Position numbers and translations under genes: made by a program. Below are positions 45,843 to 55,269 of a DNA stretch of 64,000 nucleotides, one piece after another; position 1 is the first letter of the stretch; each line of letters opens with the position of its first letter. The stretch spans positions 115,146 to 179,145 of the forward strand of contig UCJD01000067.1 of NCBI GenBank assembly GCA_900472605.1. Direction: 5' to 3'. Origin of the DNA: Hyphomicrobiales bacterium (GTDB lineage: Bacteria > Pseudomonadota > Alphaproteobacteria > Rhizobiales > Rhizobiaceae). The notes beneath the pieces were generated by a model. That model ran no database searches, had not been told where the DNA came from, and worked only from the letters and a program-made list of their open reading frames with translations.

Positions 45843-46862
45843 CTATTCAAACATGATCACGCTTGCCGGCGATGGCGGCAGCGGGCTGATCGCGATGTCG
45901 CGGAAACCCGCCATCGAGGCCATCTCGCGCAGGTCGGACGCCGTGTAGGCATCGCCCTTCGGTGTGGTCGCCAGCATCTCCCAGGCGAAGGCGGCGGGGA
46001 AGTCGGGCGAGACGCGATCCTCGTTGGGGACGAACTCGACGGCGATCAGCTTGCCCTTCGCGCTGAGGCTAGGGCGTGCCTTCTTCAGCAGTTCCGCGCA
46101 GCCGGCGATATCGAAGTGGTGCAGGAAGTTCGGCAGCATGATGAGATCGTAGCCGCTGCCCCAGTCGACATCGAAGGCGCTGCCGGCAATGAAGCTGAAA
46201 CGATCGGCAACGCCTGATGCCGTCGCATTCTCTCGCGTCAGTTCCAGCACCGGCTTCCAGTCGAGCGCGACGATCCGCGTCTGCGGGAGGGCCCTGGCGA
46301 TCTCGATGCCGAAATAGCCGGGGCCGGCCGCGATATCGAGCACCTTCGACGGTGGCTGCGGCCATGCTGCGACGTCTGCGGCAAACGTCCTGCCTGCCCC
46401 GCCGGTGAAGGCGCCCATGGCGCGGGCAAAGCGCACCCAGACGGGATTGTCCGGCGAGAGGTTCGCCAGCCCTTCGGCGCCGCCATTGCGCACGCAGGCG
46501 GCGGGGTCGGTCAGAAAGAGCGAGAGCATCTGGGGTGCTGCGATGAAATCGATCGCCGAGCCCATATATGCAGGCGAATGACGATCGAGGAACACGGCGC
46601 TCGACGGTGTCAGCGCGTAGACGTCTCCGCTCTTGCTGAGGAAGCCGGCGACGACGAGATAGTCGCAGAGAATGCGGACACCGCGCTCGGCGCATCGCAT
46701 CTCGGCTGCCGCCGCCTTGGCCGTCTGGCCCGTTCCGATGACGGAGAAGAGGTCGAGTTCGATCGCCGCCTTGATGGCGGCCGTCTTGCGCACGGCGAAC
46801 ATGGCATCGACAAGCAAGGCCGGCGAAACTTCGTTACCAGATGCGGTTTGTGCCGAAGACAT
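45843..46862 (-). CDS. O-methyltransferase-like SAM-dependent methyltransferase
   Basis: 339 residues with a plant-type O-methyltransferase layout. The N-terminal dimerisation/winged-helix domain (FAVRKTAAIKAAIELDLFS, GVRILCDYLVVAGFL) is followed by the catalytic Rossmann domain with motif I KVLDIAAGPGYFGIEIA and YDLIMLPNFLHHFD. The substrate is unknown; such proteins methylate small aromatic or polyketide compounds. ATG at 46862 follows GAGGGGAAACGCCA. It converges on phaC. Confidence 0.85.
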   Translation of the reverse strand: MSSAQTASGNEVSPALLVDAMFAVRKTAAIKAAIELDLFSVIGTGQTAKAAAAEMRCAERGVRILCDYLVVAGFLSKSGDVYALTPSSAVFLDRHSPAYMGSAIDFIAAPQMLSLFLTDPAACVRNGGAEGLANLSPDNPVWVRFARAMGAFTGGAGRTFAADVAAWPQPPSKVLDIAAGPGYFGIEIARALPQTRIVALDWKPVLELTRENATASGVADRFSFIAGSAFDVDWGSGYDLIMLPNFLHHFDIAGCAELLKKARPSLSAKGKLIAVEFVPNEDRVSPDFPAAFAWEMLATTPKGDAYTASDLREMASMAGFRDIAISPLPPSPASVIMFE

Positions 46863-47213
46863 TGGCGTTTCCCCTCGGAAGCCTTCGATGCCTTTTCATA
46901 GCACATCCGCAATATCTTTTCCCGCTAATATTTATGTCAAAACGGCGACATAGGTCACATTGCCCGGCGGAGGTCGAGGAACATTAGAAAAAATCGAACA
47001 AGATCAATATGGTTAGCGGACAAGGTGAGGAATTTCGAAACAGGCGCCGCCGCTGTAAAGGGTTTGGTTACCATAATTCGTCATCATCCCAGCCAACCGG
47101 AAATCACGAGCAGGCCGCATTTTGGCCCTGTTGCTCCATTACCGGCCCCGGCGAAGAAGTATCCATCTATCTGTACCGCCGGCCTTAGTAACGAGTTGTG
47201 AAAGACGAGTGTT
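46863..47213. other. intergenic region without a recognised element
   Basis: 351 bp between the divergent methyltransferase and DUF2778 genes. It has AT-rich patches (46915-47010) suitable for promoters but no convincing -35/-10 pair, repeat or small gene that I can support. Confidence 0.5.
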
Positions 47214-48542
47214 ATGGCGTTTGCGGTCGATGTGTTTGCCAATACCAGGCCAGTAGGTACGTCCATTTCTCGTTTCAGTCGCTCATTCCGCCTTATCTCA
47301 GGGGCAGGTCTCATCGGTGCCAGTTTTGCTGCTTCGGCTTGGGTCGTGACATCGATCGCGACGGTGCACGCCGTCGCTCCGGCACCCTACAAGAACGCCA
47401 TCGGCGATATCGCGCTGGTGCAGCACGCCGCCGCGGCCGCTCCCAGGGAGCGCAACATTCATGTCAGCAAGTTCTCCCGCCTGCAGCCGCTGACGGCAGA
47501 CAACCGGTCGTCGAAGCGCGATCGCCTGCTGACGCCTGAGGTTCTGAGGGCTGCCTTCGTCGGCACATCCGGCCCTGTCATCGCCGACGCCATGCCTGTA
47601 CGCACCGTCGTCGCTGCTGCGCAGCCGTCGAAGGTCAAGGACGACGCCGTTGCCGCCGCAACTCAGGTCGCCAGCGCACCTCACGTTGCCAGCGCCAGCT
47701 CATCCGATCGCATCGTCATTCCGTCCAAGGCTGAGATCGCCGCACTGGAAGGCCCTGCCCTTCTCGCCCTCGCCGCCATGCCGAAGGCCGCTTCGGACGA
47801 GCAGTCGGCCCGCGTTGCCGCCAACGCGCCAGCCTCCATTCCCGCGAAGCCCGCAGCTGTCGAGGTTGCAAGCGTCGATGTCGAAAGCGACGCCACGAAG
47901 GGCGATGCCGACCAGGCCTTCGGCCTCGTTCTCAACGACAACAATTCCGTCCCGCTGCCGATGGCCCGGCCCGACGGCATGAACAAGCGCGCGCCGGCAA
48001 ACGACCGCGCCAGCCGCCCGGCCGAACCGGTGCTTGCCTATGCACGGCCTGACATCGGCGACGACGAAGGCGAAATTCCCGTCGTGCCGAAGCGTCAGGC
48101 AAGCCCCGTCGCGCGTGCCGGCGTCGCCGTCTATGACATCTCCGCAAGCATGGTCTACCTGCCGAACGGCGAACGTCTCGAGGCCCATTCCGGCCTCGGC
48201 AAGATGCGCGACAATCCGAAATATGTTCGCGAGAAGATGCGCGGCCCGACCCCGCCGCACACCTACCAGCTGACCATGCGCGAAAGCCTGTTCCACGGCG
48301 TCGAGGCGATCCGCCTCAACCCGGTCGGCGGCGCAGGCAACATCTTCAACCGCGTCGGCCTGCTGGCCCACACCTACATGCTCGGCGCGCGCGGCGATTC
48401 CAACGGCTGCGTGTCCTTCAAGGACTACAAGCGCTTCCTCGCCGCCTTCAAGCGCGGCGACATCCGCCAGCTGGTCGTCGTCGAAAGCATGCCCGACAAG
48501 CCGCGCTCCACCTTCGCCTCGCTGTTCTCGTCGCGGTCGTAA
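47214..48542 (+). CDS. DUF2778 (Tlde1-like) L,D-transpeptidase family protein
   Basis: 442 residues: a short cytoplasmic N-terminus, one membrane anchor (LISGAGLIGASFAASAWVVT), a long Ala/Pro/Val-rich periplasmic linker to about residue 300, and a C-terminal DUF2778 domain. The domain shows VAVYDISASMVYLPNGERLE, the histidine of AHSGLGKM (His325) and the nucleophile in GDSNGCVSF (Cys399). In Salmonella, Tlde1 is a type VI effector with L,D-carboxypeptidase and exchange activity on peptidoglycan tetrapeptides. Rhizobia carry many chromosomal, anchored paralogues, probably housekeeping. ATG at 47214 lacks a strong ribosome binding site. Confidence 0.82.
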   Translation: MAFAVDVFANTRPVGTSISRFSRSFRLISGAGLIGASFAASAWVVTSIATVHAVAPAPYKNAIGDIALVQHAAAAAPRERNIHVSKFSRLQPLTADNRSSKRDRLLTPEVLRAAFVGTSGPVIADAMPVRTVVAAAQPSKVKDDAVAAATQVASAPHVASASSSDRIVIPSKAEIAALEGPALLALAAMPKAASDEQSARVAANAPASIPAKPAAVEVASVDVESDATKGDADQAFGLVLNDNNSVPLPMARPDGMNKRAPANDRASRPAEPVLAYARPDIGDDEGEIPVVPKRQASPVARAGVAVYDISASMVYLPNGERLEAHSGLGKMRDNPKYVREKMRGPTPPHTYQLTMRESLFHGVEAIRLNPVGGAGNIFNRVGLLAHTYMLGARGDSNGCVSFKDYKRFLAAFKRGDIRQLVVVESMPDKPRSTFASLFSSRS

Positions 48543-48543
48543 A

Positions 48544-48641
48544 GCAATTCCAGGAAAAGTGCGAAGCGGTTTTCCGTCCGGAATTGCGTGAAAACGAAAC
48601 CTGGAACAGTTCCGCGAATCGAAGATAAGCGGAACTGTTCC
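48544..48641. repeat. double palindromic intergenic element
   Basis: Two inverted repeats lie between convergent genes. GCAATTCC/GGAATTGC (48544-48551 with 48580-48587) encloses GGAAAA/TTTTCC, and GGAACAGTTCCGC/GCGGAACTGTTCC (48603-48615 with 48629-48641) is a perfect 13-bp stem. The wording (ATTCC-GGAAAAGTG-GAAGCGGTTTTCC) is of the kind dispersed in many copies in Rhizobiaceae intergenic regions. It may double as a bidirectional terminator. Confidence 0.7.
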
Positions 48642-48672
48642 AAGACCGCGACGCCTGCTCTCAAAACATAAC

Positions 48673-49506
48673 TCAGCGGCCGCCGGCAGCCTCGATGATC
48701 ATCTGCGTGATCTCGTCGGGATGCGAGATCAGCGACAGGTGGCTGGACTTGAGCTCGATGGTCCTGGCGCCCATGCGCTTGGACATGAAGCGTTCCAGAT
48801 CCGGGTTGATTGTCCGATCCTCCGTCGATACCGCATACCAGCTGGGCTTCGACCGCCATGCGGCCTGCGTGGTCTTGCCCGTCAGCAGCGCCTTGTGGAA
48901 CGGCTGCTGCACGGCGTAGAGGACCCTGGCTTTCGCCTCCGGGAGATCGCCGGCGAAATCGCGCAGGAACGCCTCCTCGCTCAATCGTCCTTCATCGCCA
49001 TCGAACACGATTCCGGCCGAGGCCGGTGGGGTCGGATAGGTTTTCGCCAGCGCCGTATAGTCCTCGCCCGCGTCGGGAGCGCGGGCGGCGACATAGACCA
49101 GTGCCGAGACCTTGGGGTGGACGCCGGCCTCGGTGACCAACATGCCGGAGAAGGAGTGCCCGACAAGAACCGTCGGGCCATCCTGTCGATCGAGCACCTT
49201 CGTCACAGAGGCAACGGCCTCCTCCAGCGTCGTCAGAGGGTTCTGCACCGCCGTGGCGTTGAAGCCGGCCGCTTGCAGCCGCGCGATCACCTCCGTCCAG
49301 CACGAGCCGTCGGCGAACAGCCCGTGGGCCAGAACGATGTTCTTCGCCTTGGCGGGCATCATCCCGGAGCCGGACATGGACGGCTGCATCGTGGCCGGCT
49401 GCATCGTGCCCGACTGCATCGTAGCAGCGTTGCCGGGCGACGAGATCAGCGAGGCGGCGGCGCCGGCAAGCATTGCGGTCGAAAAGCTGCGTCTGTTCAT
49501 CATCAT
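48673..49506 (-). CDS. exported alpha/beta hydrolase
   Basis: 277 residues with a signal peptide that has a twin-arginine start (NRRSFSTAMLAGAAASLI). A short Met/Gln/Thr repeat linker follows (TMQSGTMQPATMQPSM), then an alpha/beta hydrolase with AHGLFADGSCWTEVI, the nucleophile motif VGHSFSGMLV, the acid in STEDRTI and the histidine in SSHLSLISHPDE. It resembles the EstC/methyl-ketone-type small esterases; the substrate is unknown. Three ATGs in a row at 49506, 49503 and 49500 leave the exact start open. Confidence 0.85.
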   Translation of the reverse strand: MMMNRRSFSTAMLAGAAASLISSPGNAATMQSGTMQPATMQPSMSGSGMMPAKAKNIVLAHGLFADGSCWTEVIARLQAAGFNATAVQNPLTTLEEAVASVTKVLDRQDGPTVLVGHSFSGMLVTEAGVHPKVSALVYVAARAPDAGEDYTALAKTYPTPPASAGIVFDGDEGRLSEEAFLRDFAGDLPEAKARVLYAVQQPFHKALLTGKTTQAAWRSKPSWYAVSTEDRTINPDLERFMSKRMGARTIELKSSHLSLISHPDEITQMIIEAAGGR

Positions 49507-49565
49507 GATCGTCTGTCCATAGGTTGGGATCGTCTGATCCCCCTACGGCGACTACCATGGCTTTG

Positions 49566-51032
49566 TTACACCTCCTTGAGCGCCGTACCGTTATCCAGCC
49601 GGCCGATCAGGGTGGCGCTGGCCTCGTTGAGCCCGATCACGTCGACCGCCACGCCATGCGCCCTGAAGCGCTGGACGACGCGGTCCAGCGCCGCGACGGC
49701 GGTGATGTCCCAGAAATGCGCCTGCGACACATCGATGGTCACGGCCCTGCCCTCGGCATCGGCGATGTCGAAGGCGTCGATGAAGACGTCGGCGGAGGCG
49801 AAGAATACCTGGCCGGAGACGCGGTAGGCAATGCGGCCGGCCGCCTCGTCGGTCTCGGTTTCGATCGTCAGCAGCTTGGCCACCTTGAAGGTGAAGAACA
49901 CGCCGCTCAAGAGCACGCCGACGGTAACGCCGAGCGCCAGGTTGGCGGTGAAGACGGTGACGACGACGGTCGTCAGCATGACGACGCTTGAGGTCTTCGG
50001 GTGCACGACCACGCTTTTCAGCGACGACCAGTCGAAGGTGTCGATCGACACCATGACCATGATGGCCACCAGCGCCGCCACCGGCACCTGCGACACCCAG
50101 GGCTTGAGCAGCACCATGAGGATGAGCAGCAGCGCGCCGGCAAACAGCGTCGAGAGACGGCCGCGGCCGCCATATTTCACGTTGCTGACCGTCTGGCCGA
50201 TCATGCCGCAGCCGGCGATGCCGCCGAACAGGCTGGCGGCGGCATTGGCGATGCCGAGGCCGGTGCATTCGCGGTTCTTGTTGCTTGTGGTGTCGGTGAG
50301 ATCATCGACGACGCTCGCTGTCATCATCGATTCCAGCAGGCCGACCATGGCGATGGCCAGCGCCGGGCCGGCGATGATCTTCAAAGTCTCCAAATTCAAC
50401 GGCACCGTGGGCCAGCCGAAGACCGGCAGGGACTCCGGCAGCTTGCCGAGATCGGCAACCGTCAGCACTGGGAGATGCAGGCCGACCGAGGCGACGGTGA
50501 GGATGAGGATACAGATCAGCGGCGACGGGATTGCGGTGGTGATGCGCGGCGCGACGTAGATGACCGCGAGGCCGGCGGCCAGCATGGCATAGGCGACCCA
50601 GTCGCCGCCGATGATATGCGGCAATTGCGCCCCGAAAATCAGGATCGCCAGCGCGTTGACGAAGCCTGTTCGTACCGACTTCGACACGAAGCGCATCAGC
50701 ACGCCGAGCCTGAGCAGGCCGAAGACGATCTGGATAAGGCCGGCCAGCAGACCGGCCGCCAGCAGGTATGGCACGCCATGGGCATGCACCAGGGGTGCTG
50801 CGACCAGCGCCACCGAGCCGGCGGCGGCGGAGATCATCGCCGGGCGGCCGCCGGTGAAGGCGATGACGATGCCGATGACGAAGGAGGCGAACAGGCCGAC
50901 CTGGGGATCGACGCCGGCGACGAAGGAAAAGGCGATGACCTCGGGGATCAGCGCGAAGGTGGCGACGGCGCCGGCAAGCATTTCGCGGGTCGGATTGGAA
51001 AACCAATCCCGGCGGAAGGAGGGTACGTGCAT
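49566..51032 (-). CDS. SulP family anion transporter with STAS domain
   Basis: 488 residues, 10-12 membrane spans and a C-terminal STAS domain (about residues 390-488, with RAVTIDVSQAHFWDITAV). The core has ALIPEVIAFSFVAGVDPQVG, the family-typical first span. SulP proteins carry sulfate, bicarbonate or other anions; no neighbouring gene indicates which. ATG at 51032 gives MHVPSFRRDWF, the usual start; the 56 codons upstream are Arg/Gly/Thr-rich and rejected. The ribosome binding site is weak (GAGATATCACC). Confidence 0.9.
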   Translation of the reverse strand: MHVPSFRRDWFSNPTREMLAGAVATFALIPEVIAFSFVAGVDPQVGLFASFVIGIVIAFTGGRPAMISAAAGSVALVAAPLVHAHGVPYLLAAGLLAGLIQIVFGLLRLGVLMRFVSKSVRTGFVNALAILIFGAQLPHIIGGDWVAYAMLAAGLAVIYVAPRITTAIPSPLICILILTVASVGLHLPVLTVADLGKLPESLPVFGWPTVPLNLETLKIIAGPALAIAMVGLLESMMTASVVDDLTDTTSNKNRECTGLGIANAAASLFGGIAGCGMIGQTVSNVKYGGRGRLSTLFAGALLLILMVLLKPWVSQVPVAALVAIMVMVSIDTFDWSSLKSVVVHPKTSSVVMLTTVVVTVFTANLALGVTVGVLLSGVFFTFKVAKLLTIETETDEAAGRIAYRVSGQVFFASADVFIDAFDIADAEGRAVTIDVSQAHFWDITAVAALDRVVQRFRAHGVAVDVIGLNEASATLIGRLDNGTALKEV

Positions 51033-51303
51033 GTTGGTGATATCTCGCAAAGCGTGGCCCGACGCGCCCGTGGGGCGGCCGATTGATGGCGTGCAGGTTT
51101 TGCGTTGTCTGGCGGATCGGCGGCCAGAAGAGCCACCCGGAGTTTCACCGGGTCCGTGGTGAGTGGGTCCGTTATAGCCCGTCTTTTCGCCGCAATGCAA
51201 TATTGCCGCGGGCGGCGCGCGACGAGCGGCCGGCGCAAAATCCGTTTCCCTTTTGTACTCTTCCCCTCTTCACTTTCGCCGTGACTCTCTCCATATTCCG
51301 GCC

Positions 51304-54264
51304 ATGGCCAGATCTCCGAAAAAACCCTCCTCCCCGACCTCCAACGGTTTCGCGGAAGCTCCCCAATCCGATTTCGAAGGCGCCCCGCTCGAGGGTTCCG
51401 TCGCCGATTGGGTGAAGCAGCTCGAGGCCGATGCCGAAGCGTCCGGCGTCGAGACGCAGCGGCAGATCGCCTCCAAGGCCGGCAAGCACCGGAAGAAGGT
51501 GGAGATCGCCGCCTCCAAATCCGCCCGGGGGACCTCCATGGGCGGCTCGACCGACCCCAAGACGCGCGCCGCCGCCGGCCTCAACCCGGTCTCCGGCCTC
51601 GACGTTTCGCTGGAGGAAGCCGCCGAGCTGAAGGCCGGCACCGCCGTCACGGCGACCGTCGAAGCCCTCTCGGCGCTGATCGAGAGCGGCAACCCGCTGT
51701 TCAAGGACGGCAAGATGTGGACGCCGCACCGTCCGGCGCGGCCGCCGAAATCCGAAGGCGGCATCGAGATCCGCATGAACTCCGAATATTCCCCGGCCGG
51801 CGACCAGCCGACGGCGATCAAGGACCTCGTCGAGGGTCTCGAGAACGGCGACCGCAGCCAGGTGCTGCTCGGCGTCACCGGCTCCGGCAAGACCTTCACC
51901 ATGGCCAAGGTGATCGAGGCCACCCAGCGCCCGGCCGTCATCCTGGCGCCGAACAAGACGCTGGCGGCGCAGCTCTACAGCGAATTCAAGAACTTCTTCC
52001 CCGACAACGCGGTGGAATATTTCGTTTCCTACTACGACTATTACCAGCCGGAAGCCTATGTGCCGCGCTCCGACACCTTCATCGAGAAGGAAAGTTCGAT
52101 CAACGAACAGATCGACCGGATGCGCCACTCCGCCACCCGCTCGCTGCTGGAACGCGACGACTGCATCATCGTCGCCTCGGTCTCCTGCATCTACGGTATC
52201 GGCTCGGTCGAGACCTACACCGCCATGACCTTCCAGATGGAGGTCGGCGACCGCCTGGACCAACGTCAACTATTGGCCGACCTCGTGGCGCAGCAGTACA
52301 AGCGGCAGGACATCAACTTCGTCCGCGGCTCCTTCCGCGTGCGCGGTGATACGATCGAATTGTTCCCGGCCCACTTGGAGGATGCCGCCTGGCGCATCTC
52401 GATGTTCGGCGACGAAATCGACTCGATCACCGAGTTCGACCCACTGACGGGCCAAAAGACCGGCGACCTGAAGAGCGTGAAGATCTACGCCAACAGCCAC
52501 TATGTCACCCCGCGCCCGACGCTGAACGGCGCCATCAGGTCGATCAAGGAAGAGTTGCGCCTGCGCCTCGCCGAGCTGGAAAAGGCCGGTCGCCTGCTGG
52601 AAGCGCAGCGCCTGGAGCAGCGCACCCGCTACGATGTCGAGATGCTGGAGGCGACAGGCTCCTGCGCCGGCATCGAGAACTATTCGCGCTACCTCACCGG
52701 CCGCAGCCCCGGCGAGCCGCCGCCGACCCTGTTCGAATACATTCCCGACAACGCGCTGCTGTTCATCGACGAGAGCCACGTCACCATTCCGCAGATCGGC
52801 GGCATGTACCGGGGCGACTTCCGGCGAAAGGCGACGCTGGCCGAATACGGCTTCCGCCTGCCGTCGTGCATGGACAACCGGCCGCTGCGCTTCGAGGAAT
52901 GGGACGCGATGCGCCCCGACACCGTCGCCGTCTCGGCCACGCCGGGTGGATGGGAAATGGACCAGTCGGGCGGCGTCTTCGCCGAACAGGTGATCCGCCC
53001 GACGGGCCTGATCGACCCGCCGGTCGAGGTCCGCTCCGCCCGCAGCCAGGTCGACGACGTGCTCGGCGAAATCCGCGAGACCGCCGCCAAGGGCTACCGC
53101 ACGCTCTGCACCGTGCTCACCAAGCGCATGGCCGAGGACCTCACCGAATATCTGCACGAACAGGGCGTGCGCGTCCGCTACATGCACTCCGACATCGACA
53201 CGCTGGAGCGTATCGAGATCATCCGCGATCTGCGCCTCGGCGCCTTCGACGTGCTCGTCGGCATCAACCTTCTGCGCGAAGGCCTCGACATTCCCGAATG
53301 CGGCTTCGTCGCCATCCTCGACGCCGACAAGGAAGGGTTTTTGCGCTCGGAGACGTCCCTCGTACAGACCATTGGTCGTGCGGCGCGTAACGTCGACGGC
53401 AAGGTCATCCTCTATGCCGACAACATCACCGGCTCGATGCAGCGCGCCATGGACGAGACCGCCCGCCGCCGCGAGAAGCAGGTGGCCTATAACACCGAGC
53501 ACGGCATCACGCCTGAATCGGTGAAGGCGAAGATCTCCGACATTCTCGACAGCGTCTACGAACGCGACCACGTCCGCGCCGACATATCAGGCGTCTCCGG
53601 CAAGGGCTTCGCGGATGGCGGCAACCTCGTCGGCAACAACCTGCAGGCCCATCTCAACGCGCTGGAAAAATCGATGCGCGACGCCGCCGCCGACCTCGAC
53701 TTCGAAAAAGCCGCCCGCCTGCGCGACGAGATCAAGCGCCTCAAGGCCGCCGAACTGGCCGTCATGGACGACCCGATGGCCAGGGAGGAGTCCAAGGCGA
53801 TGGAAGGCATCAAGCGGAACGCCAAGGCGACGAAGGAGTCTCTCAATCCGGGCTCAACCGCAACGACCTCCCTCTTCCAGAAACCCAGCCTCGACGACAT
53901 GGGCCCCGGCACCGACACATCGGTCCCTGCCCGCACCTTCCGCAGGAACGACCTCGACGAAATGACCGTCGGCCGCACCGAAAAACCCGTTACCGGCGCC
54001 CTGCCGGACAAGCCGGATGGTGAGGCGCGGTACGCGAAGCGCAGCAATCGATCCAGTGAATCGATTGCAGCAACGAACGCCCGGAGCGAAAGCGAAGGGA
54101 AGAAGAGCAGCAAACGCTTCTCGCCGCTGCTTGAGGGGCAGCCGGAACGGGACGATCCGCGGCCGCTGGTGCGCGGGAAAGCGGGCGTCGGGAGCTATGA
54201 GGATGCGGGGGATGTGAAGCGCAAGGGGCGGACGAAGGGAAAGACGGGGCGGCCGGGGCGGTAG
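51304..54264 (+). CDS. uvrB: excinuclease ABC subunit B, with long terminal extensions
   Basis: DNA-damage-recognition helicase of nucleotide excision repair. The product is 986 residues, against about 670 in E. coli. The canonical start (EYSPAGDQPTAIKDLVEGL) comes only after about 155 extra residues, and Walker A GVTGSGKTF begins at residue 190 rather than near 39. The damage-probing hairpin YYDYYQPEAYVPRSDTF, Walker B LLFIDESH and the UVR domain (DLDFEKAARLRDEIKRLKAA) are intact. About 185 polar residues, Lys/Ser/Arg-rich, follow the UVR motif. ATG at 51304 has no strong ribosome binding site. Confidence 0.95.
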   Translation: MARSPKKPSSPTSNGFAEAPQSDFEGAPLEGSVADWVKQLEADAEASGVETQRQIASKAGKHRKKVEIAASKSARGTSMGGSTDPKTRAAAGLNPVSGLDVSLEEAAELKAGTAVTATVEALSALIESGNPLFKDGKMWTPHRPARPPKSEGGIEIRMNSEYSPAGDQPTAIKDLVEGLENGDRSQVLLGVTGSGKTFTMAKVIEATQRPAVILAPNKTLAAQLYSEFKNFFPDNAVEYFVSYYDYYQPEAYVPRSDTFIEKESSINEQIDRMRHSATRSLLERDDCIIVASVSCIYGIGSVETYTAMTFQMEVGDRLDQRQLLADLVAQQYKRQDINFVRGSFRVRGDTIELFPAHLEDAAWRISMFGDEIDSITEFDPLTGQKTGDLKSVKIYANSHYVTPRPTLNGAIRSIKEELRLRLAELEKAGRLLEAQRLEQRTRYDVEMLEATGSCAGIENYSRYLTGRSPGEPPPTLFEYIPDNALLFIDESHVTIPQIGGMYRGDFRRKATLAEYGFRLPSCMDNRPLRFEEWDAMRPDTVAVSATPGGWEMDQSGGVFAEQVIRPTGLIDPPVEVRSARSQVDDVLGEIRETAAKGYRTLCTVLTKRMAEDLTEYLHEQGVRVRYMHSDIDTLERIEIIRDLRLGAFDVLVGINLLREGLDIPECGFVAILDADKEGFLRSETSLVQTIGRAARNVDGKVILYADNITGSMQRAMDETARRREKQVAYNTEHGITPESVKAKISDILDSVYERDHVRADISGVSGKGFADGGNLVGNNLQAHLNALEKSMRDAAADLDFEKAARLRDEIKRLKAAELAVMDDPMAREESKAMEGIKRNAKATKESLNPGSTATTSLFQKPSLDDMGPGTDTSVPARTFRRNDLDEMTVGRTEKPVTGALPDKPDGEARYAKRSNRSSESIAATNARSESEGKKSSKRFSPLLEGQPERDDPRPLVRGKAGVGSYEDAGDVKRKGRTKGKTGRPGR

Positions 54265-54385
54265 GAGAGAGCTTGTCCAGTCACATATTGTCAGATAGCA
54301 CCGTTAGGAGGATACGGATCATCGTCGGACTTCCGATGGCGGAGCTAAGCCGCAAACGGACGCTCTCTCGCTTGGTTTTCTGAAG

Positions 54386-55264
54386 CTAGAGAGACGTAGC
54401 AACCTTCATATCGGTAAAAATTTCATTTCGACGCATCGTCATTTGACGTGCGAGATCACCAATTATAATTGGCAGATTCTTATGGTTGTCAGTTGTATCG
54501 TACTTGATTGACACCAATTTCCTGAGTCTCTTATTTATTTCAGACACCCTTTCAGGAGTATCTTCAGAAGCAAAGATATAGTGGGATCTAGATTTGCTAT
54601 ATTTAAATGAATAGCTCTCCATAAGGGATATTATGGCCGGATCATCCATTGAAAACCCGACAAAGAGAAATGTGTAATTCAATAAAAGACTATCAAGAAA
54701 ATCAGAGTAAAGCGGATTTGCGAACGCTGATTTAACATATTGCGAGCGCGAGAAGACAACGTTATCTGCATCGTCCGTGCTCCCATGTATTTTCACTACA
54801 TACTTTCGCGAGTAGTCTTTCAGAGCATAAAATGCCCTATCGGGAATGCCTGTAATGACAATCGGATAATGACTAGACGTACCCAACCTATTTTCCCAAG
54901 CGGCCTCAATCAATTTATCAAAATTTGTAGTTAGTATCAGTCGTTGATCAAGTGAGATAAGCGCCCGATGAAGGTCTGATGGCTCTGCAGACTGCCCATA
55001 CTCGGCCACAATCAGGTTCGGCCAATTATCACCGTGAATACTTTGCAGTATTTCGCAAGCGAGCAAATAATCCTTTCCATCAATAAGACTTTTTACCTCG
55101 CCTGCTACGCCTGGATCTATGTCCTTAGTCGCATCCGACAAAAAAGATGACCAACCTTTCATACGCTTGCCGCTTCTGGTTGGGGCACTTGAGGAAACTC
55201 CTGCGCCGAGAAAAAGGACAACCTTCTGTCGGGCTAAGTCATCTACGAGATCAACGTTGAACAT
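54386..55264 (-). CDS. SIR2-family protein, candidate defence NADase
   Basis: A stand-alone SIR2_2-type domain of 292 residues. The motifs are GAGVS at 20-24 (NAD phosphate loop), LTTNFDKLIE at 111-120 with the catalytic-type Asn114, VVKIHG with the catalytic-type His160, and FVGFSMDDP at 201-209 (ribose contacts). No zinc-binding cysteines and no helical deacetylase module are seen, so protein deacetylation is unlikely; related bacterial defence proteins deplete NAD+. The ATG at 55264 lies 5 bp after the stop of the ATPase gene and has no Shine-Dalgarno, suggesting coupling. The sequence is much richer in A+T than the flanks. Confidence 0.88.
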   Translation of the reverse strand: MFNVDLVDDLARQKVVLFLGAGVSSSAPTRSGKRMKGWSSFLSDATKDIDPGVAGEVKSLIDGKDYLLACEILQSIHGDNWPNLIVAEYGQSAEPSDLHRALISLDQRLILTTNFDKLIEAAWENRLGTSSHYPIVITGIPDRAFYALKDYSRKYVVKIHGSTDDADNVVFSRSQYVKSAFANPLYSDFLDSLLLNYTFLFVGFSMDDPAIISLMESYSFKYSKSRSHYIFASEDTPERVSEINKRLRKLVSIKYDTTDNHKNLPIIIGDLARQMTMRRNEIFTDMKVATSL

Positions 55265-55269
55265 GGAAA

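Noticed and set aside
49380..49440. MQPAT repeat in the exported hydrolase as a functional repeat domain
   Set aside because: Only about three degenerate units in the linker after the signal peptide; slippage in low-complexity coding is enough.
54265..54385. GAGAGAGC (54265-54272) and GCTCTCTC (54362-54369) as island inverted ends
   Set aside because: Eight low-complexity bases on the same side of the island; no matching copy at the right junction.
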